Shown here: positions 1-10,626 of the stretch, in pieces
How positions within the stretch are numbered: the first letter of the stretch is position 1
Layout of the letters: each line of letters starts with the position of its first letter
Origin: Gaiellasilicea sp963811885
GTDB lineage: Bacteria; Actinomycetota; Thermoleophilia; Gaiellales; Gaiellaceae
Reading direction: 5' to 3'
DNA length: 64,000 bases
NCBI GenBank assembly: GCA_963811885.1
Contig: CAWETB010000012.1
Location: forward strand, 248,001 to 312,000
Notes under the pieces: model-generated
What the model saw: the letters and a program-made list of their open reading frames with translations, nothing else
The model's database searches: none
Told to the model about the DNA's origin: nothing
Position numbers and translations under genes: made by a program

Positions 1-1
1 C

Positions 2-245
2 CTCTTCAAGGCGGAGGCATCCGCGTGGACGCCGCAGGCCGTGCAGCTGCAGCAGGTCTGGACCGACCCCGAGGCGCGCCGCGCCGGAAACGCCGGCCGC
101 GGGCCTGCGCGACCTGATCCGGCTGCTGCTCGAGCGGGTGCCGACCGTCTGCCTCTTCGTCCGGGCCGACAACGACGCCGCGATCCGGCTCTACGACACC
201 GTCGGGATGGAGCACGTCCTCGACTACCGGAGCGTGCTCCTGTGA
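2..245 (+). CDS. GNAT-family acetyltransferase, C-terminal fragment (5' cut by window, frameshift)
   Basis: The window opens inside this gene, so only about 80 residues remain. The end reads FVRADNDAAIRLYDTVGM followed by a short beta strand, the classical C-terminal GNAT signature in which an Asn-x-x-Ala-x-x-Leu-Tyr helix precedes the last strand of the acetyl-CoA fold. Reading must change frame near base 109, where CGCGGGCCTG would be in frame as CGCGGCCTG; length fits one extra base. The stop codon overlaps the start of the next gene (GTGA), so the two are probably co-transcribed. The substrate cannot be inferred. Confidence 0.7.
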   Translation, partial: SSRRRHPRGRRRPCSCSRSGPTPRRAAPETPAAGLRDLIRLLLERVPTVCLFVRADNDAAIRLYDTVGMEHVLDYRSVLL

Positions 246-833
246 GGAGGCTCCTCGCCGCGCGCCACGGCGAGTCCGAGCTGAGCGCCAAGGCACTCGT
301 CAACGGAGATCCCGGCGTCGCCTGCCCGTTGACCGAGCTCGGTCGCGTGCAGGCACGGGCGCTCGGCACGGCCCTCGCCGACGAGCGGATCGACCTCTGC
401 GTCGTGACCGAGTTCGAGCGCGTGCGCGAGACGGCTGAGATCGCGCTCGCCGGCCGCGACATCCCGTTCCTCGTCGTCCCGGAGCTGAACGACCCCCGCT
501 ACGGCGAGTTCGAGGGCGGGTCGATCGTCGCGTACCGCGAATGGGCCTGGGCGCGGGGGCCGCTCGATGCGCCCGCAGGCGGCGAGCACCGCGGCGAGAT
601 CGCGGGCCGGTACGCCCGCGGCCTCCGCATCCTTGCCGACCGGCCCGAGGACACGATTCTCCTCGTCGCTCACTCGCTGCCGCTCGCCTACCTTCGAGAC
701 GCGGCCGCCGGCACGGCCCCGCGGAGCCGAATGGACATGGTCGAGTACGCGCAGGTGGTCCGGCTCGAGCCTCGGGGAGCTCGAGCAGGCCGTCGCCGTG
801 CTCGAGGCCTGGGCCGCTGCGCCCGCCTTCTAG
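242..833 (+). CDS. Histidine phosphatase family protein (phosphoglycerate mutase-like), one frameshift
   Basis: The start GTG overlaps the preceding stop. The N-terminus carries ARHGESE, the RHGE phosphohistidine motif of the histidine phosphatase superfamily, shifted slightly from the usual LxRHGxT. The second catalytic His lies in LLVAHSLPL, and the Arg-rich VTEFERVRETAEI segment corresponds to the usual SxxxRxxxTA motif. The protein is about 197 residues, normal for small members. The last 20 residues (ELEQAVAVLEAWAAAPAF) are in another frame; a single extra base near 773 (GAGCCTCGGGG for GAGCTCGGGG) restores it. The substrate is unknown; family members act on phosphosugars, nucleotides or alpha-ribazole phosphate. 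Confidence 0.78.
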
Positions 834-835
834 GG

Positions 836-841
836 CACACT
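836..841 (+). promoter_or_regulatory. -10 element of a probable leaderless tilS transcript
   Basis: CACACT lies exactly 6 bases upstream of the tilS ATG at 848, with no Shine-Dalgarno sequence between. The same spacing precedes several other genes in this window (DUF2469, lysS, radA, gltX, gabT), and a -10 box at this distance places the transcription start on the start codon. The hexamer is a weak match to TANNNT at its first base. Confidence 0.4.
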
Positions 842-847
842 GAAGCG

Positions 848-1806
848 ATGCTGCAGCGCGTCGAGTCCCTCATCCGAGAGCAGGCGCTGATCGAGCCGGG
901 CAGGCGAGGTGACCGTGCTCGTCTCCGGCGGCGCCGACTCGACCTGCCTCTGGCACGTCCTCGGCCGGCTCGGCTACCGCGTCGCCGCGCTGCACGTCGC
1001 ACACGGGCTGCGAGGGGCGGAGTCGGACGAGGACGCGCGCTTCTGCCGCGACGTGCTCGGAGCCGAGGTGGTGGAGGCGACCGGGGCGACCGAGGCCGAG
1101 CTGCGCGAGCGCCGCTACTCGTTCGCGACCGACCGCCTGCGGGCGACCGGCCACACCGCCTCGGATCAGATCGAGTCCGTCCTGCTCGGCCTCGTCGCCT
1201 CCGGCTCGCCGCAGCGGATCAAGGCGCGGCGCGAGGACGGGATCGTGCGGCCGCTGCTCGGCGTCTGGCGGGAGGAGACGCGCGCCTACTGCGAGCAGCA
1301 CGGGCTCGCAGTACCGGGAGGACTCGTCCAATCCCGGCACCAAGCGCGGGCTGATCCGGAACGAGATCCTGCCGCTGCTCGAGCAGCTCGACCCGCGCGC
1401 CCGCGCGTCGCTGCTCTCGCTCGCGGACGAGCGCCCGCGGCTGCCGCGCACGCTCGAGCGGACGCTCGTGGAGCTGCTGGCGAGCCGTGACGGGACGAAG
1501 TCGGCCGACCTCGGCGCCGGCGTCCGCGCCGTCCGGGAGTACGGCACGCTCCGGCTCGAGGGCTCGGTCGAGTGGGGGCCGTGGACGATCGCGTCGGAGC
1601 GCACCGGGCTCGAGGTGCGGGCGCGCCGGCCGGGGGATCGGCTCGCAGGCCGGCGGAAGAAAGTGCAGGATCTGCTCGTGGACGCGAAGGTGCCCCAGGC
1701 GGAGCGCGACGGCTGGCCGCTCGTCGTGTGCGGTGACGAGGTCGTCGCCGTGCCGGGTGTCGCCGAGGCCCCGGGCTGGGAAGGAGCGGTGACATGGAAG
1801 CGGTGA
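848..1806 (+). CDS. tilS: tRNA(Ile)-lysidine synthase, two frameshifts
   Basis: TilS adds lysine to C34 of the CAU-anticodon tRNA-Ile so that it reads AUA, using ATP through an N-type PP-loop. The PP-loop VSGGADSTCLWHVLG and the downstream ALHVAHGLRG are plain, as is the QYREDSSNPGTKRGLIRNEI segment typical of TilS. The C-terminal domain is recognisable (EVRARRPGDRLAGRRKKVQD). Two single extra bases break the frame, near 903 (before the PP-loop) and near 1310 (before QYRED); the total length fits exactly two extra bases. It overlaps hpt by 13 bases, the same tilS-hpt-ftsH order seen in Bacillus and many actinobacteria. Confidence 0.88.
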
Positions 1807-2345
1807 AGGACGCAGTCGGCGAGATCCTGATCGAGGAGGAGCCGCTGCAGGCGCGGATCGCAGAGCTCGGCGCCGAGATCTCGCGCGAGTACGACGGCCG
1901 CGACCTGCTGCTCGTCGGCGTGCTCAAGGGGGCCGTCTTCTTCATGGCCGACCTGATGCGCGAGCTCACGATCCCGTGCGAGATCGACTTCATGGCGATC
2001 TCGAGCTACGGCGCGGCGACCGACTCCTCGGGCGTCGTCCGGATCCTCAAGGACCTGGACGCGAACATCGCCGGCCGCGACGTGCTCGTCGTCGAGGACA
2101 TCATCGACTCCGGGCTGACGCTCTCGTACCTGATGCGCAGCCTGAAGGCGCGCAAGCCCGCGTCGCTCGAGATCTGCGCCCTGCTGACGAAGCCGGAACG
2201 GCGCGAGATCGACGTTCCCGTCAAGTTCGTCGGCTTCGAGATCCCGAACAAGTTCGTGATCGGCTACGGCCTCGACTTCGCCGAGCGGTACCGCAATCTG
2301 CCGTACGTCGCCGTCCTGCATCCGGATCTGATTCCGCCCCATTAA
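1794..2345 (+). CDS. hpt: Hypoxanthine phosphoribosyltransferase
   Basis: The enzyme converts hypoxanthine or guanine plus PRPP into IMP or GMP for purine salvage in the cytoplasm. The PRPP-binding loop VLVVEDIIDSGLTL is canonical, preceded by the flexible-loop region SSYGAATDSSGVV and followed by the purine-contacting KFVGFEIPNKFVIGYGLDF. At 183 residues it has the usual bacterial length. The ATG lies inside the 3' end of tilS and ftsH follows after about 70 bases. The frame is intact. Confidence 0.95.
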   Translation: MEAVKDAVGEILIEEEPLQARIAELGAEISREYDGRDLLLVGVLKGAVFFMADLMRELTIPCEIDFMAISSYGAATDSSGVVRILKDLDANIAGRDVLVVEDIIDSGLTLSYLMRSLKARKPASLEICALLTKPERREIDVPVKFVGFEIPNKFVIGYGLDFAERYRNLPYVAVLHPDLIPPH

Positions 2346-2414
2346 CAGGGGATTAGGCGTCTGTGGCCAATGTGTCACGGCGCGGGTACGCAGCAAAGAG
2401 GCTGCTACCCTCCT

Positions 2415-4370
<1,956 letters not shown>

Positions 4371-4375
4371 CGCAA

Positions 4376-4427
4376 GCTGAGCATCCGCTCTCGCGGACGC
4401 TCAGCGCGCGAAGACCCCTAAAGGGTC
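4376..4427 (+). terminator. Tandem hairpins between ftsH and the convergent membrane gene
   Basis: GCTGAGCATCCGC (4376-4388) pairs with GCGGACGCTCAGC (4393-4405) around a TCTC loop, 13 bp with one mismatch. A second small hairpin GACCC-CTAAA-GGGTC follows at 4413-4427. The site lies between two convergent genes and could end transcription in both directions. There is no clear T-tract. Confidence 0.6.
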
Positions 4428-4450
4428 GGCTTCGCCTCCCGAACAGCGCA

Positions 4451-4930
4451 TCAAGCCGAGCGTCTGATCGCCGCGAGCGCCAGGAGCGCGATCGCGCCCA
4501 CCGCGGCGACCGCGCCGACCATGTCGATCGCGACGCCGCGGGCCTCGACGCCCCCGACGATCGCGAGCACGACCGTCCCGGCGCCGATCGTGAGCACGGT
4601 GAGGCCCGACAGCAGCGCCACCCGGCGCATGTAGGTGCCGGGCTCGTCCGCGAGCGTCCCGCGCAGCTCCAGCGACCAGTACGCGAGCTCGGCGGTCAGG
4701 AAGAGAGCCCCGGCGAGCAGCGGCGCCCGCGTGTCGATGCCGTCGATCTCGAACCCGAGCGCGGCGACGTAGGGCGCCGCGAGGACGATGATCGCCGCGG
4801 GGATCACGACGGGCCGCCGTAGCACCAAGCCGCCGGCGAGCGCTCCCGCCGCTATCGCCGTCGCCAGCAGGGTCGCCCGGACGAGATAGCCGTCCTCGGC
4901 GATCGCCGCCAGCCAGAGCCCGGTGCCCAC
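4451..4930 (-). CDS. Polytopic membrane protein, last gene of a MoxR-DUF58 operon
   Basis: About 160 residues that are almost entirely hydrophobic helices, with four to five membrane segments separated by short charged loops (RATLL, LRRPV, GTYMRRV). I do not recognise a family. It sits 3' of the DUF58 gene on the same strand, so it probably works with that membrane-associated complex. The GTG at 4930 begins 30 bases after the DUF58 stop. A CTG overlapping that stop could extend the protein by about ten residues. Confidence 0.6.
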   Translation of the reverse strand: MGTGLWLAAIAEDGYLVRATLLATAIAAGALAGGLVLRRPVVIPAAIIVLAAPYVAALGFEIDGIDTRAPLLAGALFLTAELAYWSLELRGTLADEPGTYMRRVALLSGLTVLTIGAGTVVLAIVGGVEARGVAIDMVGAVAAVGAIALLALAAIRRSA

Positions 4931-4959
4931 AGCCGCGGCGACCGAGGCGCCGCCGGCTG

Positions 4960-6234
4960 TCAGACGCGCGCGATCTGCGCGTGGCGCCTGAATGCCCTCA
5001 CCCCCTCGAGCACGGCGTCGAGGGGCGCGTCGTCGCTCCAGGTCGCGACGGCGACACCGAGCCGCTCGTAGCGCGCGCGGATCTCGTCGCGCCGCAGCAC
5101 CCAGAGCCGGTGCGCAAGCTGGTCGGCCTCGCTCTCGCCCGGCTCGGTGAACCCGACGGGCGAGACCTCGACGATGGCGAGGTCGTAGCGGCGGGCGCGC
5201 AGGTCGGCGAGCGCCTCGACGGCGCGGTCGTCGAGCAGCGGCGTCACCGCGACCACCAGCGCCGCGGGCGGCAGCACGCGTGACGGGATCACCGAGACGT
5301 CCTTCCAGGCGTAGTTGAAGACGATCTCCGACTCGAGCAGGGCATCGACGATCCGGTAGCGCTGCGTCGACCCCATCCCCGGCGTCAGCCAGCGGAGGAC
5401 GCCGCCGAAGGAGACGAGCCCGACCCGGTCGCGCCGCTCCAGGTAGCGCGCCGCCAGCGTCGCAGTCGCGCGCACCGCGAGGTCGAGCGTCGAGCGGCCG
5501 CCTGCGCGCGCGTCGGCGAACGTGTCGAGGAAGAGGATGACGTCGGCGTTCCGCTCCGGATGCCGCTCGTTGACGACGAGCACGTCACGGCGTGCGCTCG
5601 CGCGCCAGTTGATCGAGCGAACGCGGTCGCCGGGGGCGAACAGCCGCAGGTCGGCGAACTCCATCCCCTCGCCCTTCTGCCGCGCGACCTCGTTGCCCGT
5701 GTAGAGCTGCGTCGTGACGGGTCTGACGATCCGGCGCAGCGTCTCGGGGAGCGGGTAGACGCGCAGCCGCTGCTTCCGGTCGACGCGGGACTCCCAGACC
5801 GTCAGGCCGAGCCGGTCGCGGGCGCGGAGGCGGACGTCGCCGATCTCGTAGTTGCCCCAGCGGGCGCAGCGGAGCTTCAGCTCGAGCGTGCGTTCGTCCT
5901 CCCAGCCGAGCCGGAACGACTGCGCGCTCGCGCCGGACACCACCTCGAGCCCGTCCGCGACGACGAGGACGAGCTCGAGCCGCTCGACCGGCACCTCGGA
6001 GGAGACCGTCAGCTCGACGTCCAGCTCGTCGTTCTCGAGCGCGGTCGCACGCTCGACGTCCACCTGGACGCGGATCTCCGGTGCGCGCGCGAGCCGGAGC
6101 CCGAGCGCCAGCGGCAAGGCGAAGGGGAGTGCGAGCACGGCCAGCTCCGGCCGGCGCAGCCCGAGCGCGGCGAGGAGGAAGACCGCGGCGAGGACGGCGT
6201 ACGCCGTCACGCGGGGCGACGGCGTGGCCCTCAC
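4960..6234 (-). CDS. DUF58 domain-containing protein (first MoxR locus)
   Basis: DUF58 proteins have a von Willebrand A-like fold and are almost always encoded beside MoxR AAA+ ATPases, which are thought to act on them as chaperones. Two N-terminal membrane segments (about residues 9-45) are followed by a beta-rich region and the DUF58 core EGMEFADLRLFAPGDRVRSI followed by NWRASARRDVLVVNERH. The VWA-like segment begins VILFLDTFAD. At 424 residues the length is typical. It starts with GTG and follows moxR closely. The operon lacks the transglutaminase that accompanies this set in many actinobacteria. Confidence 0.9.
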   Translation of the reverse strand: MRATPSPRVTAYAVLAAVFLLAALGLRRPELAVLALPFALPLALGLRLARAPEIRVQVDVERATALENDELDVELTVSSEVPVERLELVLVVADGLEVVSGASAQSFRLGWEDERTLELKLRCARWGNYEIGDVRLRARDRLGLTVWESRVDRKQRLRVYPLPETLRRIVRPVTTQLYTGNEVARQKGEGMEFADLRLFAPGDRVRSINWRASARRDVLVVNERHPERNADVILFLDTFADARAGGRSTLDLAVRATATLAARYLERRDRVGLVSFGGVLRWLTPGMGSTQRYRIVDALLESEIVFNYAWKDVSVIPSRVLPPAALVVAVTPLLDDRAVEALADLRARRYDLAIVEVSPVGFTEPGESEADQLAHRLWVLRRDEIRARYERLGVAVATWSDDAPLDAVLEGVRAFRRHAQIARV

Positions 6235-6244
6235 TGCGCCGGCC

Positions 6245-7216
6245 TCATTCGGACGACGGCGTTGCCGCTTCGGCTGCCGGCGTCGGCACGGTCTCGAGCA
6301 GCTCGCGGACGATGTCCTCGGCGGCCAGCTGCTGCACCCAGAGCTCGGGCCTCAGCATCAGCCGGTGGGCGAGGCCGGGGACGGCGACCGCCTTCACGTC
6401 CTCGGGCGTGACGAAGTCGCGGCCGGCGAGTGCGGCCTTGCAGCGTGCGAGCTTGAGGACGGCGAGGCTGCCGCGCGGGCTGGCGCCGACGGTGGTCGAG
6501 GTGCTCGTGCGCGTCGCCGTGACGAGGTCGACGATGTAGGTGCCGATGGCATCGCCCACGTGGACGTCCTCGATCGCGGCCTGGAGCGCGAGCAGCGTCT
6601 GCCCGTCCACGACCGGGTTCAGCTCGACCTCGTCCTCGCGCCGCTCCAGCCGCCGCGACAGCACCTCCCACTCGTCGCTCCGGCTCGGGTAGCCGAACGA
6701 CACGCGCAGCAGGAAGCGGTCGAGCTGCGCCTCGGGCAGCGGATAGGTGCCCTCGTACTCGATCGGGTTCTGGGTCGCGAGCACGAGGAACGGCCGCGCG
6801 AGCTGGTGCGTGACGCCTTCGATCGTGACCTGCCGCTCCTGCATCGCCTCCAGCAGCGCGGCCTGGGTCTTCGGTGGGGCGCGGTTGATCTCGTCGGCGA
6901 GGAGGAGGTTGGTGAAGATCGGGCCCGGCCGGAACTCGAAGTCGCCGTCGCGCTGGTTCCAGATCGAGGAGCCCGTCACGTCGGAGGGCATCAGGTCGGG
7001 CGTGAACTGGATCCGGTTGAAGCCGGTCTGCGTCACCTGCGCGAACGAGCGCGCCGTCAGCGTCTTCGCGAGGCCCGGGTAGTCCTCGAGCAGCACGTGC
7101 CCGTCGGCGAGCAGGCCGAGCAGCACGAGCTCGAGCGCCTCCCGCTTGCCGACCACGGCGCGCTCGACCTCGTCGAGGATCCGCGTCGCGTGCTCCTGCA
7201 CCTGGGCGAGCTGCAT
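6245..7216 (-). CDS. MoxR-family AAA+ ATPase (first locus)
   Basis: A chaperone-like ATPase expected to remodel the neighbouring DUF58 protein. The AAA_3 fold is clear: the Walker A variant EDYPGLAKTL, Walker B LLLADEINRAPPKTQAALLE, sensor 1 FLVLATQNPIEYEGTYPLPE and the arginine-finger region AQLDRFLLRV. The C-terminal lid contains GASPRGSLAVLKLARCKAAL. The 323-residue length is normal and the frame is intact. Its start codon overlaps the stop of the upstream membrane gene (ATGA). Confidence 0.93.
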   Translation of the reverse strand: MQLAQVQEHATRILDEVERAVVGKREALELVLLGLLADGHVLLEDYPGLAKTLTARSFAQVTQTGFNRIQFTPDLMPSDVTGSSIWNQRDGDFEFRPGPIFTNLLLADEINRAPPKTQAALLEAMQERQVTIEGVTHQLARPFLVLATQNPIEYEGTYPLPEAQLDRFLLRVSFGYPSRSDEWEVLSRRLERREDEVELNPVVDGQTLLALQAAIEDVHVGDAIGTYIVDLVTATRTSTSTTVGASPRGSLAVLKLARCKAALAGRDFVTPEDVKAVAVPGLAHRLMLRPELWVQQLAAEDIVRELLETVPTPAAEAATPSSE

Positions 7217-7731
7217 CAGAGCGCCTCCAGCGAGACAACGACCTGCCGGAGCGACTCGAGGCGGATCCCCGGCCCGAACCGGTCGTGCGGCGGCTCGCGG
7301 TCCTCACGCACGAGCTCCCACGTCTCGTCGCCGAGCGCGCGCCGCGCGGCAGCCGGGTTCGCATCGAGGTCGATCCCGCGCCGTGCCCGCAGCAGCTCGT
7401 AGGCGATGCGGCGGAGCGTGGGCCGCAGGCGGAAATGAAGGTCGAACGCCGTTGTCAGCCCAAGCGTGACCTCGCGCTCGATCTTCTCGAGCTCGGGAAC
7501 CCGTATGACCGGACGGGGCCGGCGGGCGAGCGCGGCATCGACGGGGGATGTGGTGCGCTCGGGAAGCGAGCGCCGGAGGCGTTCGAGGAGCTGTGCGACG
7601 ACGAACGTCGCGATCAGGAGCGCGTAGAGGCGAACGAGAAGCTCGGCCCGTCCGGGGAGGACGGCGAGCGCGACGAACAGAGCCAGGGTGACGAAGGCGG
7701 GAAAGCGCCAGAAGCGGAGAGCGCGAGTCAT
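7216..7731 (-). CDS. Membrane protein of the MoxR-DUF58-DUF4129 operon
   Basis: A 171-residue protein with two N-terminal membrane helices (about 10-47), followed by a charged soluble domain (RELEKIEREVTLGLTTAFD-like helix, then DETWELVREDREPP). It overlaps moxR by 4 bases and the DUF4129 gene by 4 bases, so its translation is coupled to both. No named family is recognised. Position suggests a membrane component of the same complex. Confidence 0.7.
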   Translation of the reverse strand: MTRALRFWRFPAFVTLALFVALAVLPGRAELLVRLYALLIATFVVAQLLERLRRSLPERTTSPVDAALARRPRPVIRVPELEKIEREVTLGLTTAFDLHFRLRPTLRRIAYELLRARRGIDLDANPAAARRALGDETWELVREDREPPHDRFGPGIRLESLRQVVVSLEAL

Positions 7732-8664
7732 TCCGTCGCCGCCCGCTCGCGCTGCGCCTCGATCACGGTGGCCCGCTCCTTCGCGGCCAGCGCCTGCGCC
7801 GCCAGCAGGTCGTCGCGCACCGTCTCGAGCGCGTCGATCGCCTCGTCCTTCATCTCGGCCCCCACAGCATGCTGCGAGAACTTAGCCCTTTCGAACAGAT
7901 CCGTGAGAGCGCGTGCCGCCCTGTCGGACACCGACAGCTCGGCGAGCATGCGGCCGAGATATTCGAGCGGCGCCTCGGCCGGCTTGCGCGGCAGGCCGTG
8001 CCCAGCGAGCACGCGCTCCAGCCGTGCGTAGGCGGCGATGACGGCGCGGCGCGGGTCGGGCTCGGCCCGGAGATCGTCCAGCGACTCGTCGACCGCCTGG
8101 GCCACGGCCGCGGCGAGCCCCGTGTGGAGCTCTCCGCGCGCCCGCTTCCGCGCGTGCCCCGCGTACCAGTACGCGACCACCGCCAGCAGGATCAACCCGA
8201 GCGTGATCAGGACCGGAAGCCACGAGACACCGGAGTCGTACGAGCCCGAGGTGGGTTGCGTCGTGGTGTTGACCGGGATCGACTGCGCCTGCCCGATCGC
8301 CTCCTCGGGCTCGACCGGCGTCGGCCGCTGCCAGTTGGACAGCCGCCGTGCCATCAGGACGCCGGCCGCGACGAGGATCAGCATCGTCCCGAGCATCTGG
8401 CGGAGGCTCCTGGGCGGCGCCTTGCCAGACTGCACCTTGATCTTCCTCTGCAGCACGAGGAGGTAGACGAACATGGCGGCGCCGCCGATCAGCGCGACGA
8501 GATAGAGCGCGAAGAGGATGTCCGTGAGCGCGTCGCTCGGCTTCCTCGTGCGTGTTGTCGCCGAGGGAGGTCGAGCCGCGCGACGCGACCGCGACGAGCA
8601 CGATCGCCGCGATGACGCCGATCGTGGTCAGGATGGCGTTGCGGGTGCGGGCGCTAACCTCCAC
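7728..8664 (-). CDS. DUF4129 domain-containing membrane protein, one frameshift
   Basis: The protein has an N-terminal membrane helix (AILTTIGVIAAIVLVAVAS), a second at FALYLVALIGGAAMFVYLL, two more, and then a soluble C-terminal domain. That domain contains DPRRAVIAAYARLERVLAGH and RKPAEAPLEYLGRML, which match the DUF4129 module found beside MoxR, DUF58 and transglutaminase genes. One extra base near 8550 (around GAGGAAGCCGAGCGACG) divides the first 45 residues from the rest; total length fits. The GTG start is only five bases from the divergent folP start. It is first in the minus-strand operon. Confidence 0.78.
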
Positions 8665-8669
8665 GCAGG

Positions 8670-9492
8670 GTGAGACGTCCAGCGGTGGAGGAACGTTTGC
8701 AGCGACCTGCCGTGATGGGGATCGTCAACGTCACGCCCGACAGCTTCTCGGACGGCGGCGACCACCTCGATCCCGACGTCGCGGCGGCGGCCGCGCGCCG
8801 GATGATCGCGGAGGGTGCCGCGATCGTGGACATCGGCGGCGAGTCGACGCGGCCCGGATCGGACGGGGTCCCGCTCGACGAGGAGCTGCGGCGCGTCGTC
8901 CCCGTGCTGGAGCGGCTCGAGGGTGTGCCCGTGTCGATCGACACGGCGAAGAGCGAGGTCGCCCGCCGCGCGCTCGAGCTGGGCGCCGAGCTCGTCAACG
9001 ACGTCACCGCGCTGCGCGGCGACCCGGAGCTGGCAGGCGTCGTCGCGGACGCGCGGCGGGTATCTCTGCCTGATGCACATGCAGGGAGAGCCTCGGACGA
9101 TGCAGCTCGACCCGCGCTACGACGACGTCGCGACCGAGGTGGCTGCGTTCCTCGAGCAACGGCTGGCGGTCGCGGTCGCCGCCGGGATCCCGGAAGAGCA
9201 CGTCTGTCTCGACCCGGGCATCGGCTTCGGCAAGACGCCGGCGCAGAACTTCGAGCTGGTGCGGCGGCTCGACGTGCTGCTCGCGCTCGGCCGTCCCGTC
9301 CTCCTGGGGCTCTCGCGCAAGAGCTCGCTGGGGAAGCTGTTCGACCCGGAGGCGCGGACCGGGACGCTCGCGGCGTCGCTGGGCGCCGCCGTCGCGGCCT
9401 ACGAGCGCGGCGCGTCGATCTTCCGCGTCCACGACGTCCGTGAGCACGTCGAGGCGCTCGCCGCCGCGGGAGCGGTATGCGGCTCGAGCTGA
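8670..9492 (+). CDS. folP: Dihydropteroate synthase, one frameshift
   Basis: FolP condenses p-aminobenzoate with hydroxymethyl-dihydropterin pyrophosphate to give dihydropteroate in folate synthesis. Hallmarks are MGIVNVTPDSFSDGG, IVDIGGESTRPGS, SIDTAKSEVARRALELG, LCLMHMQGEP, the DPGIGFGKT loop and LGLSRKSSLG. The frame changes near 9055, just before YLCLMHMQ, and one extra base explains it. It overlaps folB by 16 bases, so the folate genes form one transcript. The start is GTG at 8670; a GTG at 8685 is an alternative. A TAACCT box at 8655-8660 is the only promoter-like sequence upstream. Confidence 0.92.
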
Positions 9493-9809
9493 GCGGAATC
9501 GAGCTCCGCGGCTTCCACGGCGTCCTCGAGGACGAGCGCCGCGACGGTCAGCGGTTCCGCTTCGATGTCGTCGTCGAGACGGCCGAGCCCGCCGAGGACG
9601 ACATCGACGCCGCGGTCGACTACCGCGACCTCGTCGCCTGCGTGCGCGAGATCTCGGACGGCACGCACTTCCAGCTGCTCGAGACGCTTGCGGCCTCGGT
9701 CGCCGACGAGCTGAAGCGCCGCTTCCAGCTCGAGCGCGTCGAGGTCCGCGTCGGCAAGCCCGACCTGCGGCTCGAGGGCGGGCTCGCCACGGTCGTCGTC
9801 GAGCGGTGA
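9477..9809 (+). CDS. folB: Dihydroneopterin aldolase
   Basis: FolB cleaves 7,8-dihydroneopterin to 6-hydroxymethyl-dihydropterin, the substrate for FolK. The 110-residue length and the opening LSGIELRGFHGVLEDERRDG, with the family's GxHGxxxxE pattern, are characteristic. The DAAVDYRDLV and FQLLETLAASVADEL segments match the tunnel-fold family, as does the terminal VRVGKPD. It overlaps folP upstream and folK downstream. Confidence 0.93.
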   Translation: MRLELSGIELRGFHGVLEDERRDGQRFRFDVVVETAEPAEDDIDAAVDYRDLVACVREISDGTHFQLLETLAASVADELKRRFQLERVEVRVGKPDLRLEGGLATVVVER

Positions 9810-10246
9810 CGCGCGCGTACGTCGGCGTCGGGGCCAACCTGGGCGACCGCGAGGCGACGATCCGGGCTGCGCTGGCAGCTCTGCCCGGGGTCGTCGGCGT
9901 CTCGCAGCTGCGCGAGACCGATCCGGTCGGCGTCGTCGACCAGCCGCCGTTCCTGAACGGCGCCGCCGCCCTCGAGACCGATTTCTCCCCCCGCGAGCTG
10001 CTCGACGCGCTGCTGGCTGTCGAGCGCGAGCTCGGACGCGAGCGCCGCGAGCGCTGGGGCCCGCGCACGATCGATCTCGATCTGCTGCTCTACGGCGACG
10101 AGACGATCGACGAGCCGGGCTTGACCGTCCCGCACCCGCGCCTGCACGAGCGCCGGTTCGCGCTCGAGCCGCTCCTCGACCTCGATCCCGAGCTGGCGAT
10201 TCCGGGCCGCGGCCGGGTGGCAGACCTGCTTGCAGGGCTACACTGA
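9806..10246 (+). CDS. folK: 2-amino-4-hydroxy-6-hydroxymethyldihydropteridine pyrophosphokinase
   Basis: FolK transfers pyrophosphate from ATP to 6-hydroxymethyl-dihydropterin. AYVGVGANLGDREATI gives the substrate-binding N-terminus. RERRERWGPRTIDLDLLLYG is the Prosite-type HPPK signature with the metal-binding DLD, and VPHPRLHERRFALEPL is the conserved C-terminal helix. It starts with GTG overlapping the folB stop by 4 bases and is 146 residues, slightly short but complete. Confidence 0.94.
   Translation: MTRAYVGVGANLGDREATIRAALAALPGVVGVSQLRETDPVGVVDQPPFLNGAAALETDFSPRELLDALLAVERELGRERRERWGPRTIDLDLLLYGDETIDEPGLTVPHPRLHERRFALEPLLDLDPELAIPGRGRVADLLAGLH
10239..10244 (+). promoter_or_regulatory. 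-10 element of a probable leaderless DUF2469 transcript
   Basis: TACACT lies within the last codons of folK, six bases before the GTG at 10251. No ribosome-binding site is present. A -10 box at this distance would start the RNA at or beside the GTG. The element makes DUF2469-coaX at least partly independent of the folate operon. Confidence 0.5.
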
Positions 10247-10250
10247 GCGG

Positions 10251-10619
10251 GTGAGCCATCTCGACGATCTCGACGAGTTCGAGGCGGAGCTGGAGCTCGC
10301 GCTCAAGCGCGAGTACACGGCGGTCTTCGGCCTCTTCCGCTACTGCATCCTCACGGCGGACGCGACGTATCTCTGCAACAAGCTCGACCTGCAGGTGACC
10401 CCGCAGGCGAGCTATCCGTTCTTCCACGTCCGGATGGAGGACGTCTGGGTCTGGGACAAGAACCGCCCGACGCGGATCATCCCGCGCGCCGAGGTCTACA
10501 CCTCGAGCGACGTCACCGTCGAGGAGCTGCGCGGCGAGAACGACGATCCGAAGCTGACCGCCGACGCGCTCGCCGAGCGCCTCGGCGAGCGACTCTCCAC
10601 GGACGACGACACGCCCTAG
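10251..10619 (+). CDS. DUF2469 domain-containing protein
   Basis: A 122-residue protein matching the actinobacterial DUF2469 family. The pattern is an acidic helix, EFEAELELALKREYTAVFGL, then YLCNKLDLQV, then a beta stretch ending VRMEDVWVWDKNRPTRIIPR, and VTVEELR. In mycobacteria the homologue lies near rnhB and a signal peptidase gene. Here it lies between folK and coaX, so context gives no clear role. Function is unknown. GTG start chosen because a TACACT box lies six bases upstream and the family begins near this point. Confidence 0.8.
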   Translation: MSHLDDLDEFEAELELALKREYTAVFGLFRYCILTADATYLCNKLDLQVTPQASYPFFHVRMEDVWVWDKNRPTRIIPRAEVYTSSDVTVEELRGENDDPKLTADALAERLGERLSTDDDTP

Positions 10620-10626
10620 GGGCGCC

